Of a stretch of 64,000 bases of DNA, positions 36,249 to 45,245 are shown piece after piece (the stretch's first letter is position 1; each line of letters starts with the position of its first letter). The stretch spans positions 62,001 through 126,000 of the forward strand of contig NZ_LJHS01000005.1 of NCBI RefSeq assembly GCF_001296045.1. The letters run 5' to 3'. The stretch comes from Rhizobium sp. AAP43 (GTDB lineage: Bacteria > Pseudomonadota > Alphaproteobacteria > Rhizobiales > Rhizobiaceae). The notes beneath the pieces are model-generated. The model saw only the letters and a program-made list of their open reading frames with translations. It was not told the origin of the DNA and did no database searches. The translations under genes and the position numbers were made by a program.

Positions 36249-37030
36249 TGTTGAACCTCCGCTTGGGGCTGGGTTTGCAGGGTTTGCATCTGCGCAAGGA
36301 GATTGTGGGCCGCCGCCTGCATGCCGAGGCTGCCCTTGTCGCGAGCGATCGCCAGATAGCGTCCGGCCTTTTCGCGGTCTTCGGCTGAGGCGTCGGGGTC
36401 GGAAAGCAAGGTGATGGCCATTCCGTAAGCGATCTGGCCACTCGCGGCGCCGCCGGCTGCGAGCAGTTTTTCGAACCGTTCCGGCTTACTGCCGAAGGGA
36501 TGCCCCTTGGTGTAAAGGCCGAGCAGGCCGTCGACGGCGAGCGCATTGCCCTTGGCGGCCTGTCGCGTCAGGGCCGCTTCTGCGGCGGCGAGATGAGAGG
36601 GCGACAACTGCAGATCCGGTTGCTCCAGGATGCGCAACATATTGCGCACCGCATAGCCGCGGTTGTCAGTCACGGCGAGAGTGAAGTAATGCAACGCGTG
36701 GGTCGCCAGTTCCGGCTTCTGTTTTGCGGATATGCGTTCTGCAAGCCTGAAGGCCGCAACCCCATCGCCGCTGTCTGCGAGCCTCTGCAGTGTCCCGTAC
36801 TCCACGCTCTTGCCGGCGAACATGCGTTCCCTGGCTTCCTGCAACTCAGGCGGCAAGTGCGAGGCGGCTCCCTGTTTTCCGGACTTCTTGGCCTTGGGCG
36901 CATTGGGATCTACCGGCGGTGCATTGCGCTGCTCGAGCCATTTGGCGAAGTGCGGGGGCCGGGCGGCGGCGGGAACCGCCGTCGCCAAGACGAGAGCAGA
37001 CAGGCAGAGGGTCAGCGTTTGCTTACGCAT
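36245..37030 (-). CDS. Small Sel1/TPR-like periplasmic protein within the alginate operon
   Basis: A 261-residue protein with a signal peptide (cleavage near AAA-RPP), a Pro/Lys-rich linker and helical Sel1/TPR-like repeats (about residues 80-250, for example QRLADSGDGVAAFRLAERI and ARDKGSLGMQAAAHNLLAQ). It has no direct counterpart in the Pseudomonas alginate operon but resembles the repeat architecture of AlgK. It overlaps algJ by 8 nt and algX by 4 nt, so it is surely translated with them. Confidence 0.8.
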   Translation of the reverse strand: MRKQTLTLCLSALVLATAVPAAARPPHFAKWLEQRNAPPVDPNAPKAKKSGKQGAASHLPPELQEARERMFAGKSVEYGTLQRLADSGDGVAAFRLAERISAKQKPELATHALHYFTLAVTDNRGYAVRNMLRILEQPDLQLSPSHLAAAEAALTRQAAKGNALAVDGLLGLYTKGHPFGSKPERFEKLLAAGGAASGQIAYGMAITLLSDPDASAEDREKAGRYLAIARDKGSLGMQAAAHNLLAQMQTLQTQPQAEVQQ

Positions 37031-38153
37031 TGTGGTGCCCGCCCTCCGGTTCGCTGGTTACGCGCTTCCAAAGGGTCTTGGTGCCGAGAAAGCGCACCGG
37101 AAACTCCCAGACCACGACGCTTGGCTTGCTTTCGTCGAGCACGCCGCCTTCCAGGAGGTCCAGCATCGGCACGCCGGGACCAAGGCCCTCCTTGGCAACA
37201 TTGACGACGTCGGTCGAGAGGCTTTCCCTGAGGAAATCGACGAAGGACCAGTTTTCATTGGCGCTGTAGCTGGTACCGACCAGCATGACAGGTGCGCCTG
37301 CACTGTCGCCGAAGAGATCTGCGCCCGCGTCCGGGCTCTCGGCCGTCGTGCGATAGATCGGCAGGTTTTCCTGGGTCAGCCCGGCTGCCGGTGCATATTC
37401 GGGCGACGTTACGTAGCGGGTGAGATCGCCCCAGATCGAGACCGGGGTCTGCCACTGCGCAGTCACCTGTTGCTGGGGCAGGGTTAGGCCAGCAGCCTGC
37501 AGTGTGCTCTGGATGGCGGCGGCGGTCGCCTTGGCTCCATGGGGCGTCCAGTGTGTATCGGATTTGAGGAAGACCGGGTCGAAAGGCTTGGCCTGAACCA
37601 GCGCCGTGCGTGTATCCGCGACGGTGAGCCCCTTATCGCGAAGGGCAGAGGAAAAGGCCTCGTAGGCATCCGCCATCGCGCTGCTTTGCAGGCTACCCGG
37701 CAGTTCTTCGGCATAGATGTCAGACTTTGCCGGAAGGGGCGCGACGACGAGGGTAATGCCGCGCTCCGCCAGTTGCTTGCGAATGCCGTCGATCCGTTCG
37801 ACGGCATCCGAGATGTCAGCCTGCGAGACCTTTTTGAACTCTTCTGTGGTGAAGAACCAGTGGTCGTCACCGATGACCACGCCCTTTCGGCCCGCGCCAA
37901 GAACCGCGTAGCGGGCGTTTCCGAACACCCCGACGGAGGGCTCCCGATGCGGCAATTCTTTCTTGTAGAGGGCGTCCAAGTCGCGGGTTGCTTCGCCGTC
38001 GATCACATAGGACAGCGAAAGGTTCTTGTTTTCGGCCGCGTGTGCATCCGTGGCCGTGGACGAGATCAGCAACGTCGAGTTCGCATAGAGGGCGTAGCCG
38101 AAGAAGATCGTTGGGACGAGCAGCGTTGCGGTATGTTGGCGTATCGTGGCCAT
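37023..38153 (-). CDS. algJ: Alginate O-acetyltransferase AlgJ
   Basis: The 376-residue protein has an N-terminal signal anchor (residues about 8-32) and an SGNH-like domain. Asp199 and His201 lie in SDTHWTPHG, and Ser295 in GTSYS. It is homologous to AlgX but lacks its carbohydrate-binding C-terminus. In the known system AlgJ receives acetyl groups from AlgI at the periplasmic membrane face. It follows algI by 13 nt. Confidence 0.9.
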   Translation of the reverse strand: MATIRQHTATLLVPTIFFGYALYANSTLLISSTATDAHAAENKNLSLSYVIDGEATRDLDALYKKELPHREPSVGVFGNARYAVLGAGRKGVVIGDDHWFFTTEEFKKVSQADISDAVERIDGIRKQLAERGITLVVAPLPAKSDIYAEELPGSLQSSAMADAYEAFSSALRDKGLTVADTRTALVQAKPFDPVFLKSDTHWTPHGAKATAAAIQSTLQAAGLTLPQQQVTAQWQTPVSIWGDLTRYVTSPEYAPAAGLTQENLPIYRTTAESPDAGADLFGDSAGAPVMLVGTSYSANENWSFVDFLRESLSTDVVNVAKEGLGPGVPMLDLLEGGVLDESKPSVVVWEFPVRFLGTKTLWKRVTSEPEGGHHNA

Positions 38154-38166
38154 GTCGTTGCTCCTG

Positions 38167-39615
38167 TCAGAACTGGAAGTAGAGGAAGGGTGAAGCGGAC
38201 TGTTCGGAGAGCCGTGCCACGGTCACAACGAGCAGCAGCCCCATGACGAGCGGCAGCGTGAGTGACGGCTTGGCGACTGCAGTTCCCGTGCCGTTGAATT
38301 CGAGGCCGTGGACCGCCGGCGAGATTTCCGCATCGGCGAACTTCTTGAAGACCGGCTCTGCAAAGACGGCTGCAATTGCGACCATCATGAAGACCAGGTT
38401 TTCTCTGGTAACGTTGGCGAGGAACTCGATCCCAGGGGTGACGCCATTCAGGCCGAGCATGCCGCCGTAGATGGTGAAGGCCTCGTGGACATTGGCAGCG
38501 CGGAACATGACCCAGCCAATCAGCACCAGGATGAGGGTGAGGGGAATCGCAAGGATGTTCGTTGCGGAAGTCTTCGCCCAGCCGGTGTAACGTTCGGCAG
38601 CGAGCAGGCCGCCATGCCATGCGCCCCAAAGGACATAGGTCCAGTTTGCACCGTGCCACAGGCCGCCGAGCAACATGACTAGGAAGAGGTTGAGGTAGGT
38701 GCGCAGCGGACCTTTGCGGTTGCCGCCAAGCGGAATGTAAAGGTAGTCGCGCAGCCAGGTGGAGAGGCTGATGTGCCAGCGCTGCCAGAAGTCGGTGATC
38801 GACCGGCTGAGGTAGGGCATGTTGAAGTTGGCCTTGAAGCGGAAGCCCATCATCAGTGCCAGGCCGATGGCCATGTCGGAATAGCCGGAGAAGTCGAAGT
38901 AGAGCTGGAGCATATAGGCGATCGCGCCGAGCCAGGATTCGACCATGGTCGGATTGGCAAGCGAGAACACCTGATCGGCGACCGGTGCCACAGTGTCTGC
39001 GATCAGCACCTTCTTGGCGAGGCCGATGGTGAAGATGTAAAGACCCGAGGTGAAGATCGGCAGGGAATGTTCGCGTTTGGCGAACTGGTCGGTGAGGTCA
39101 CGGAAGCGGAGAACCGGGCCGGCGATCATGTGCGGGAAGAGCGCCATGAAGGCAGCAAAGTCGACGAAGCTGCGCGTGGCCGGCGTGTCCTTGCGGTAGA
39201 CGTCGACGATATAGCCGATGGCGTGGAAGACGTAAAAGGACACGCCGATCGGCAGGATCAGCTGCCAATGGTAGCCGAGTTGATCCGGTGTGGTGCCGAG
39301 GAGTGCGGCAAAGCTGTCCATGAAGAAGTTCAGGTATTTGAAGATACCCAGCACGATCAGGCAGCCGGTGACGCCAATGACCAGCGTCGTCTTGGCACGT
39401 GCCTGACCTTCCCATCTGTCGATGAGCAGGCCGCAGCCATAGGCCCAGGCCGTCACCGCGATGAACAGCAGAAGATAGTCGGCCCGCCACCAGCAATAGA
39501 AGATGTAGGAGCCGATCATGATCGTCCATGATCGCAGTCGCTCTGGAGTGAGATAATAGGCCACTAGGAAAAGCGGCAGGAACAAGAAGATAAAAGTCTC
39601 GGATGAAAAGACCAT
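38167..39615 (-). CDS. algI: Alginate O-acetylation membrane protein AlgI (MBOAT)
   Basis: A 482-residue multi-span membrane-bound O-acyltransferase. The catalytic His321 is in GGLWHGANWTYVLWG (Pseudomonas His322), and LQLYFDFSGYSDMAIGLALM and ISLSTWLRDYLYIPLGG are family signatures. It passes acetyl groups across the inner membrane to AlgJ/AlgX. ATG 39615 begins MVFSSETFIF, the usual family N-terminus; the frame is open further upstream but overlaps algG. It lies 4 nt after algG. Confidence 0.94.
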   Translation of the reverse strand: MVFSSETFIFLFLPLFLVAYYLTPERLRSWTIMIGSYIFYCWWRADYLLLFIAVTAWAYGCGLLIDRWEGQARAKTTLVIGVTGCLIVLGIFKYLNFFMDSFAALLGTTPDQLGYHWQLILPIGVSFYVFHAIGYIVDVYRKDTPATRSFVDFAAFMALFPHMIAGPVLRFRDLTDQFAKREHSLPIFTSGLYIFTIGLAKKVLIADTVAPVADQVFSLANPTMVESWLGAIAYMLQLYFDFSGYSDMAIGLALMMGFRFKANFNMPYLSRSITDFWQRWHISLSTWLRDYLYIPLGGNRKGPLRTYLNLFLVMLLGGLWHGANWTYVLWGAWHGGLLAAERYTGWAKTSATNILAIPLTLILVLIGWVMFRAANVHEAFTIYGGMLGLNGVTPGIEFLANVTRENLVFMMVAIAAVFAEPVFKKFADAEISPAVHGLEFNGTGTAVAKPSLTLPLVMGLLLVVTVARLSEQSASPFLYFQF

Positions 39616-39619
39616 GGTT

Positions 39620-41131
39620 TCAACTCCGGGGCTCGCAATCGGCGGAGTTTCCCGCGCCGGATGGGTTGATCGTGAAGGTGGGGCCGCTGCCGTCCAGTCT
39701 GCCGGCCGAAGCCTGGAGAAGGTGGGCAGTATGGGCAGACAGCTCGCCGTCGAGAATGACGGGGGACTGTCGGGAGAAATCATTGCCGCTCAGCTCGAGC
39801 CGGCTGATGGTGGCGCCGTCGATGCCTGAGAGATTGGAAGAGAAGGAATTGTTCGCAAGCTGAAGGCTCGCGCCAGCGCTTTGGTCGAGCACGGAGATTC
39901 CCGCGCCGGCATTGCCGACGAGAGAATTGTGCGAAAGCGATAGCCTGTCGCTCGCCCTGACCTTGATGCCGACCTGGGCATTGGTGAGCGCAATGTTTGA
40001 GGAAATGTCGACGCAGCGGCCTTCGACGATCGAGATCGCACCGCGGCCGTTGCCGGAGAGGATATTGCCGGCAATCTTGATGTCGCTCACCTCATTGGCA
40101 AGAAAGATGCCGGTGCCCCGACTGTCGAGGATGACATTGCCGTTGATGTCGATGTCACTCGACCGGTTCTGGATGTCGATGGCCTGGGCTTTGTGAGTGT
40201 TCGTAACCACATTGCCCAGGATCTGGCCCCGAGTGACGCCCTTCAAGGCGATTGCGGGGCCATCCGTTTCATCAAAGCGATTGTCTGCGACTAGAACATC
40301 TGCCGTGTTGAAGAAGGACAGGGAGGAGATCCCTGCGAAAATGCTACTGGTCACATGCGAGCGCAGGCGTGCCGGATAGAGCGGGGCACCGCTGATGCTG
40401 ATGCCGCCGGTGGCGCCAACGCCACCATAGCCGAGATTTGAGAAGCTCGATGACTGCGCTTGAAGGGCACCAGTCCTGACGGTGGTGACGAAGGGACGGA
40501 AGGCATTGAGGCGGGAATTGCGTTCGGCTGTTCCAGAAATTGCTGCGTGATCAAGGGTGATCAGCCCCGAATTCGCAACGAAGGCACCATCCGCTGTCGA
40601 GAGCAGCAGGCGGTCACCCTCTGCAAGAACAAGGGCTGCATCCTGCCAGATGACGATCGGTACCCGGACGAGAATGCCGTCGGCACGACGTTCGACTGCG
40701 CCGGACTTGAGTTCGCCGGCCCGGTCCGCGAGTTCCTGAAGGCTGATTGAGCCTGCGCTGATGAAGATCGCTTCCGTTTCTGAGCCGGCAATTGCGTTTT
40801 CCATGCTGGCGTCGAAACCGGCGCCGGCCTGCAGCCGCAATTGTGCGAGCATGAAGTCGGCGGGGATCATGTCGAGCGTGGCTTTTCCCGCGAGCTGGTC
40901 GAGGGCCGGCACGGGCCGGTCCTGCGGCAGCACGGCGACTGCAAGCGGACCGACCAGAAGATCCCGTGCATCCGGCAACCGCGTGTTCGCCGGCTGAAGG
41001 CGCCGACCGAGTGCGGTGACGGCATCGGTCAGCTGCGCGACGCTCTGGTCGCCCGTCTCGGCAGCATTTGCCTGGAGCGGCATCGAGACCGAAGCCGCCA
41101 GGACGACGAGGAGGGGAAGAGCCTTGCGCAT
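39620..41131 (-). CDS. algG: AlgG-like parallel beta-helix protein lacking the DPHD motif
   Basis: The 503-residue periplasmic protein has a signal peptide (cleavage near ANA-AET) and a long right-handed beta-helix of CASH/NosD-type repeats (about residues 280-470, rungs such as IDINGNVILDSRGTGIFLAN). Pseudomonas AlgG, the mannuronan C5-epimerase, uses a DPHD motif in this region. The equivalent rung here reads NRFDETDGPAIALKG and no DPHD is present anywhere. Position between algA and algI and the fold support the AlgG assignment, but epimerase activity is doubtful. Confidence 0.78.
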   Translation of the reverse strand: MRKALPLLVVLAASVSMPLQANAAETGDQSVAQLTDAVTALGRRLQPANTRLPDARDLLVGPLAVAVLPQDRPVPALDQLAGKATLDMIPADFMLAQLRLQAGAGFDASMENAIAGSETEAIFISAGSISLQELADRAGELKSGAVERRADGILVRVPIVIWQDAALVLAEGDRLLLSTADGAFVANSGLITLDHAAISGTAERNSRLNAFRPFVTTVRTGALQAQSSSFSNLGYGGVGATGGISISGAPLYPARLRSHVTSSIFAGISSLSFFNTADVLVADNRFDETDGPAIALKGVTRGQILGNVVTNTHKAQAIDIQNRSSDIDINGNVILDSRGTGIFLANEVSDIKIAGNILSGNGRGAISIVEGRCVDISSNIALTNAQVGIKVRASDRLSLSHNSLVGNAGAGISVLDQSAGASLQLANNSFSSNLSGIDGATISRLELSGNDFSRQSPVILDGELSAHTAHLLQASAGRLDGSGPTFTINPSGAGNSADCEPRS

Positions 41132-41140
41132 GGTTTACCC

Positions 41141-42598
41141 TTAGCTGTTGACCAGTTGGAGGGCGTCGAGGGCGGTTGCGACCGACTTGAAGGCCGCATC
41201 GCAGACGACTTCGACGATCTGCATTTCGGATTCCGGGCTGCAGTAGATGACGGCTCCCTCATTGGCTGCGACTTCGAAGGTCTCTCCGATCCGGAGTGGC
41301 CTGGTCAGTGTCTCGGTCTTGAGCAGACCGGCGCCTTTGGTCACCGTCATCATGCGATGCAGCGTCTGGTCCTGGGCGACAGGCAACATCATGCCCGGAC
41401 GCAAGGTCATGCTGCGCAACTCGTAGCCGGGCCCACTCTGGATCCGCTTGACTTCGCCCCAAGCCATCTGGTTGCGCATATGTTGCGACAGTTCGCGGCG
41501 CTTGATTGTTTCCAGCTTCTTGACGATCTGCTTGACCTGCTGGGCCTGGTCCCGCGTGGTCACCAGGAGTGCATCGTCCGTATCGACAATGACGACATCG
41601 TCGAGACCGACGACAGCGATCAGCTTGTGGGTGGAGCGGACGTAGGAATTGCGGGTATCGATCGAGATGACGTCACCGCTCAGCACATTGCCTTCCTCGT
41701 CCTTCTCAGCGATGTGGTGCAGCGCATTCCAGGCGCCGACATCGCTCCATGCGACGGTAAGGGGGGAGATGACGGTGGTCGGCGAGCGTTCGAAGACGAT
41801 GGATTCCGTCGGCAGGTTGGCGGCCGGCTGCAGGGCTTCTGCAGAGAGGTAAAGCGCGTGGTCGGTCTCAAGTCCGCGTGCGACGGCAAGCGTGACCGCA
41901 TCAAATGTTTGCTCGTCCAGGCGGCGGAATTCCTCGATCAGCACATCGGCCCGGAAGAGGCTGATGCCGGATGCCCAAAACGCGGTGCCAGCCTCGATGA
42001 GTGCCATTGCCACGTCCAGTGGCGGCTTCTCAACGAAACGGGAGACCTTTCGGGCGCAAGGCAATGCCTCGATTTCACCGCCATCGACGATGTAGCCGTA
42101 ACCTGTCTCTGGGTATTCCGGCGGTACGCCGAAGAGCACGATGTGGCCTGCCTCTGCCGCCGAACGTGCCGATACGATGTCGGCAGCAAGGTCACCCTTG
42201 ACGATATGATCCGATGGGATGACGCAGATCAGGGAGGCGGGATCCGTCTTTGCCAGCATCAGCGCTGCTGCAAGTACGGCCGGGCCGGTATTGCGGGAGA
42301 TCGGTTCAGCGATGATGCGGGCGGGGCAACGGATCTCGTCGAGCTGCTGGAGGACGGTCGCGACATGGGTGCTGCTGACCGAAACAAGCGGATCGGCAAA
42401 GCCCGGGGCCCTGTAGCGCTCGACGGTTGCGTGGAAGAAAGTTGTCTCGGAGTTGCCGTCAATACGCTGGAACTGCTTGGGGTGTTCTGTACGCGATAGC
42501 GGCCAGAGACGTGTGCCAATGCCTCCGCAGAGGATAAGAGGATGAATGTCCTGCATGACTGCTCCAGTCGGATCTTGAGATTGCGTGTGCGGGATCAT
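41141..42598 (-). CDS. algA: Mannose-1-phosphate guanylyltransferase (AlgA-like), isomerase domain degenerate
   Basis: A 485-residue protein. The N-terminal nucleotidyltransferase domain has the GDP-mannose pyrophosphorylase motif LILCGGIGTRLWPLSR and FVEKPPL. The C-terminal cupin corresponds to the type II phosphomannose isomerase domain, but the QxHHHRxEHW motif is replaced by LPVAQDQTLHRMMTVTKG, so the isomerase activity of bifunctional AlgA is probably absent. It supplies GDP-mannose to AlgD. ATG 42598 has AGGAGG nine nt upstream; ATG 42556 with GGAG is an alternative. It lies 14 nt after alg44. Confidence 0.9.
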   Translation of the reverse strand: MIPHTQSQDPTGAVMQDIHPLILCGGIGTRLWPLSRTEHPKQFQRIDGNSETTFFHATVERYRAPGFADPLVSVSSTHVATVLQQLDEIRCPARIIAEPISRNTGPAVLAAALMLAKTDPASLICVIPSDHIVKGDLAADIVSARSAAEAGHIVLFGVPPEYPETGYGYIVDGGEIEALPCARKVSRFVEKPPLDVAMALIEAGTAFWASGISLFRADVLIEEFRRLDEQTFDAVTLAVARGLETDHALYLSAEALQPAANLPTESIVFERSPTTVISPLTVAWSDVGAWNALHHIAEKDEEGNVLSGDVISIDTRNSYVRSTHKLIAVVGLDDVVIVDTDDALLVTTRDQAQQVKQIVKKLETIKRRELSQHMRNQMAWGEVKRIQSGPGYELRSMTLRPGMMLPVAQDQTLHRMMTVTKGAGLLKTETLTRPLRIGETFEVAANEGAVIYCSPESEMQIVEVVCDAAFKSVATALDALQLVNS

Positions 42599-42612
42599 CT
42601 GCTTCGGCCTCC

Positions 42613-43734
42613 TCAGCCGGCCGCTCCAGAGCGGAACCAGGTGTCGAGTTTCTGGCGGACCGCGAAAATCTGCCGGTTGATGATCCGAACCGTGACCGGG
42701 GAACCGATGGCGGCCTTGCCGATTTCGGCCTTGGGCGCGATCAGGGCACGCATATCGCCTTCATTGTTGGCCGATGTCAGCGAACCCGAGCCATCGGCGA
42801 GCCAGCCATAGGCGACCATGCCATCGGCAAAGTGCAGTTCGGCGACATCGCCGGCGACAAGCGCCTTGGCCTGTTCTGCACTGACCACGGCCTCAACAAC
42901 GGGCGCGCCGTTGGCCTTCAGGATTTCCACGACCGGCTCGCCGGCGAGGACAGTGGAGCCCTTGGTGGAGACGGGCAGGACCTGGCAATCGCAGGGCATG
43001 GTGATGTTAAGGGTTGTGCCGGAGACGGCCTGCAGCGTGTACAGGACCTCGCCTTCTCGAGCCTCAGGGTTGAGGTAGGAGATCTGGCCGCTTGCGACGG
43101 CACGCAGTGGATCGCCGCCGGCCGAGAGCGTGGCGAGCTGGGTGACGTCCTTGGAGAAGATCCGCTGGTAGATCAGGTTGGCAGCGATCCCGGCGAGCGC
43201 CAGACTAAGGGCTGCCGTTGCTGCGACCTTCAAGCCACGGCCGATGACGTCGCTCAGTGAACTCTGCGTGCCTGTTCGCTTGCTCGTGCCGGATGCCGAG
43301 CGTTCACGCAGGCTGATGATGCCATCGACAGAGGTGATGTCGCCGGCAATGTGGCTGTTCAGGAGGTAGCGGAGCGTCGGCAGGTGTTCGCCGGTCGGAT
43401 CAAGGAAGGTGAGCCGCAATTCGCCGGTTTCGGCATCGAGGCGGCTGATATGGACGCCGGCATGGAGGGAGATCGCGTAGCCGCCAAAGTCGAAACGCAG
43501 AACCGCGATCCGTTCCTTGCCGTCCAGGTCGGGGCTGGAGAGGCCCGAAACATTGGCGGAAACGAGCGACAGGCTGCGACCGCTGAAATGGCGTCCGTCG
43601 ATCATCGCGGAAAAGGGAATGCTCGTCTGCGGATGCTCGGTGCCATTGTCGAGCATGGGATTAGCCCGCGTATTGGAATGCGTGGCAAACGTGCCTGGAA
43701 CGGTGTCGCGGGCGGGTTTCGTATCGGTGTCCAT
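42613..43734 (-). CDS. alg44: Alg44-like PilZ/membrane-fusion protein
   Basis: This 373-residue protein has a cytoplasmic N-terminal PilZ-like domain (residues about 35-135), one transmembrane segment (about 170-190) and a periplasmic HlyD-like barrel, the layout of Alg44. In Pseudomonas, c-di-GMP binding to PilZ activates Alg8. The binding signature RxxxR...[D/N]xSxxG is not intact here: no RxxxR precedes the domain (TEHPQTSIPF) and the second half reads NVSGLS. It follows alg8 by 21 nt. Confidence 0.85.
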   Translation of the reverse strand: MDTDTKPARDTVPGTFATHSNTRANPMLDNGTEHPQTSIPFSAMIDGRHFSGRSLSLVSANVSGLSSPDLDGKERIAVLRFDFGGYAISLHAGVHISRLDAETGELRLTFLDPTGEHLPTLRYLLNSHIAGDITSVDGIISLRERSASGTSKRTGTQSSLSDVIGRGLKVAATAALSLALAGIAANLIYQRIFSKDVTQLATLSAGGDPLRAVASGQISYLNPEAREGEVLYTLQAVSGTTLNITMPCDCQVLPVSTKGSTVLAGEPVVEILKANGAPVVEAVVSAEQAKALVAGDVAELHFADGMVAYGWLADGSGSLTSANNEGDMRALIAPKAEIGKAAIGSPVTVRIINRQIFAVRQKLDTWFRSGAAG

Positions 43735-43755
43735 GGTCTCTAGTCCTTTTCGCGA

Positions 43756-45234
43756 TCAGATGATGTTGCCGACATAGGCCACGCCGAGGATCAGCCATCC
43801 CAGCGCGAGGCAGTGCATGTAAGTGGAGCTGCGAGCGCGCCAGCGCTGGCGGAAGGGGAGGGGAGACCTCCCTGATCCGGCCGTGCTCTGGCGGGTCCAT
43901 TTTTGCCGGTCGAGGCGGAAGAGGATGAAGCTTTTAACAACGGCGCCGGCGACCTGGCTGAAATAAAGCAGGAAGGGATAGGTGATCGGGAAGCTCTTGC
44001 CGCGGAAGGTCATGATCACGGTGCACAGGCTGTAGCGAGTGAACATGACCCAGGCGAAATAGATGGGCAGGATCCAGGGGCTGACGAACAGTGTGGCAAG
44101 CAGGATGCTCGCGGGACCCGCCAGCGTGGTCCAGATCGACAGCGCCTGATCGAGCAGCGACCACCAGGTGAAGTAGCCGATCTGGCGTCCCGGCAGTGAC
44201 AGTGCACGGGCGTTCGTCCGCAGCATGTTGCCGAACCAGCGTGTCATCAGAACGGTTGCGGATTCGTAGAAGCCTGGTTTCGGCTGGGTCTCGATCGATA
44301 CGCTGCACAGGTCCGGCAGGTAGAGCATCTTGTAACCGCGCTGCAGCAGCCAGAACCAGGTGGACTTGTCGTCGCCGGTGAGGAAGTGCACGCGCCCCAG
44401 GCGCCAGTGGTCGATGAAATCGCTGCGCACCAGTTCGACGAAGCCGGGATCGGTGGCGAGGCTCGCCCTGAAGATCGACATGCGACCAGTCAGGGTCAAA
44501 ACGCGCTCACTCAGCGACATCGACGACATCATGACGTGACGCTGGGCAAAGCGAAGATCGAACCAGTCGCGGAACAGGCGGCCGCCTTCGGTGTCGCTCA
44601 TTTCGTCCGTGGTTACGGCGCCGACCTTCGGATCGGTGAAGAAGGGCAGGCTGCGTTCGATAACGTCCGTGGGGACGCAGCTGTCACCATCAACAAAGAG
44701 GACGATGTCGTTGCGGCCCGGATTGAGCCTTGCGATCGATTGCAGCGAGGTTGCCAGCGCATCGCGCTTGCCGGTGCCGTCGATCTTGTCGATCTGGACC
44801 GATACCTGTGCCTCTCGGCCAGGGTGATCGAGCGCGACGGACGCCCTGACCCGGCGGATAAGTCGGGCGTCCGCCTCGTCGACGATTGACGCCACGATGG
44901 TGGCGCCACCGGCAGCACGGTAAGCAGCTTCGAAAATCGAGCGATAGACGCGGGTCGAGATTTCCGGGGCGATCTTGTAGGTGGTCACGAGGAAATAGGC
45001 GTGATCCTTGAGGCCGCGTGCTTTGTAGGCATGGGCGGCTGCATCCCGCCGTCTCGGATAGGCGAATCGAAGGTAATAAGCGGCGCGCGCCAGGTTGATG
45101 CCGGCCCAGCAATATCGCCAGCCTCCGATCAGCCCGATGGTGACGAGCGTGCCGGAGACGGCATCCACCTTGGCATGCGGTACGCTCAGCGCCAGGACGA
45201 TCATGGCCAGGATATAGATGACATGGGCCAGCAT
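43756..45234 (-). CDS. alg8: Alginate polymerase, glycosyltransferase family 2 (Alg8)
   Basis: The 492-residue processive inner-membrane glycosyltransferase has N-terminal spans, a cytoplasmic GT-A domain with FVDGDSCVP (DxD-type) and FLTGDDKSTWF (catalytic TGDD), LTGRMSIFRAS and a (Q/R)xxRW-like TRWFGNMLR, then C-terminal spans. These match Alg8, which polymerises GDP-mannuronate. The start is 11 nt after algD. Confidence 0.93.
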   Translation of the reverse strand: MLAHVIYILAMIVLALSVPHAKVDAVSGTLVTIGLIGGWRYCWAGINLARAAYYLRFAYPRRRDAAAHAYKARGLKDHAYFLVTTYKIAPEISTRVYRSIFEAAYRAAGGATIVASIVDEADARLIRRVRASVALDHPGREAQVSVQIDKIDGTGKRDALATSLQSIARLNPGRNDIVLFVDGDSCVPTDVIERSLPFFTDPKVGAVTTDEMSDTEGGRLFRDWFDLRFAQRHVMMSSMSLSERVLTLTGRMSIFRASLATDPGFVELVRSDFIDHWRLGRVHFLTGDDKSTWFWLLQRGYKMLYLPDLCSVSIETQPKPGFYESATVLMTRWFGNMLRTNARALSLPGRQIGYFTWWSLLDQALSIWTTLAGPASILLATLFVSPWILPIYFAWVMFTRYSLCTVIMTFRGKSFPITYPFLLYFSQVAGAVVKSFILFRLDRQKWTRQSTAGSGRSPLPFRQRWRARSSTYMHCLALGWLILGVAYVGNII

Positions 45235-45245
45235 CAGTTTCTCCT

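Noticed and set aside
40841..42499. 552-codon plus-strand open frame across algG/algA
   Set aside because: Antisense to two clear genes; no start context or recognisable protein.
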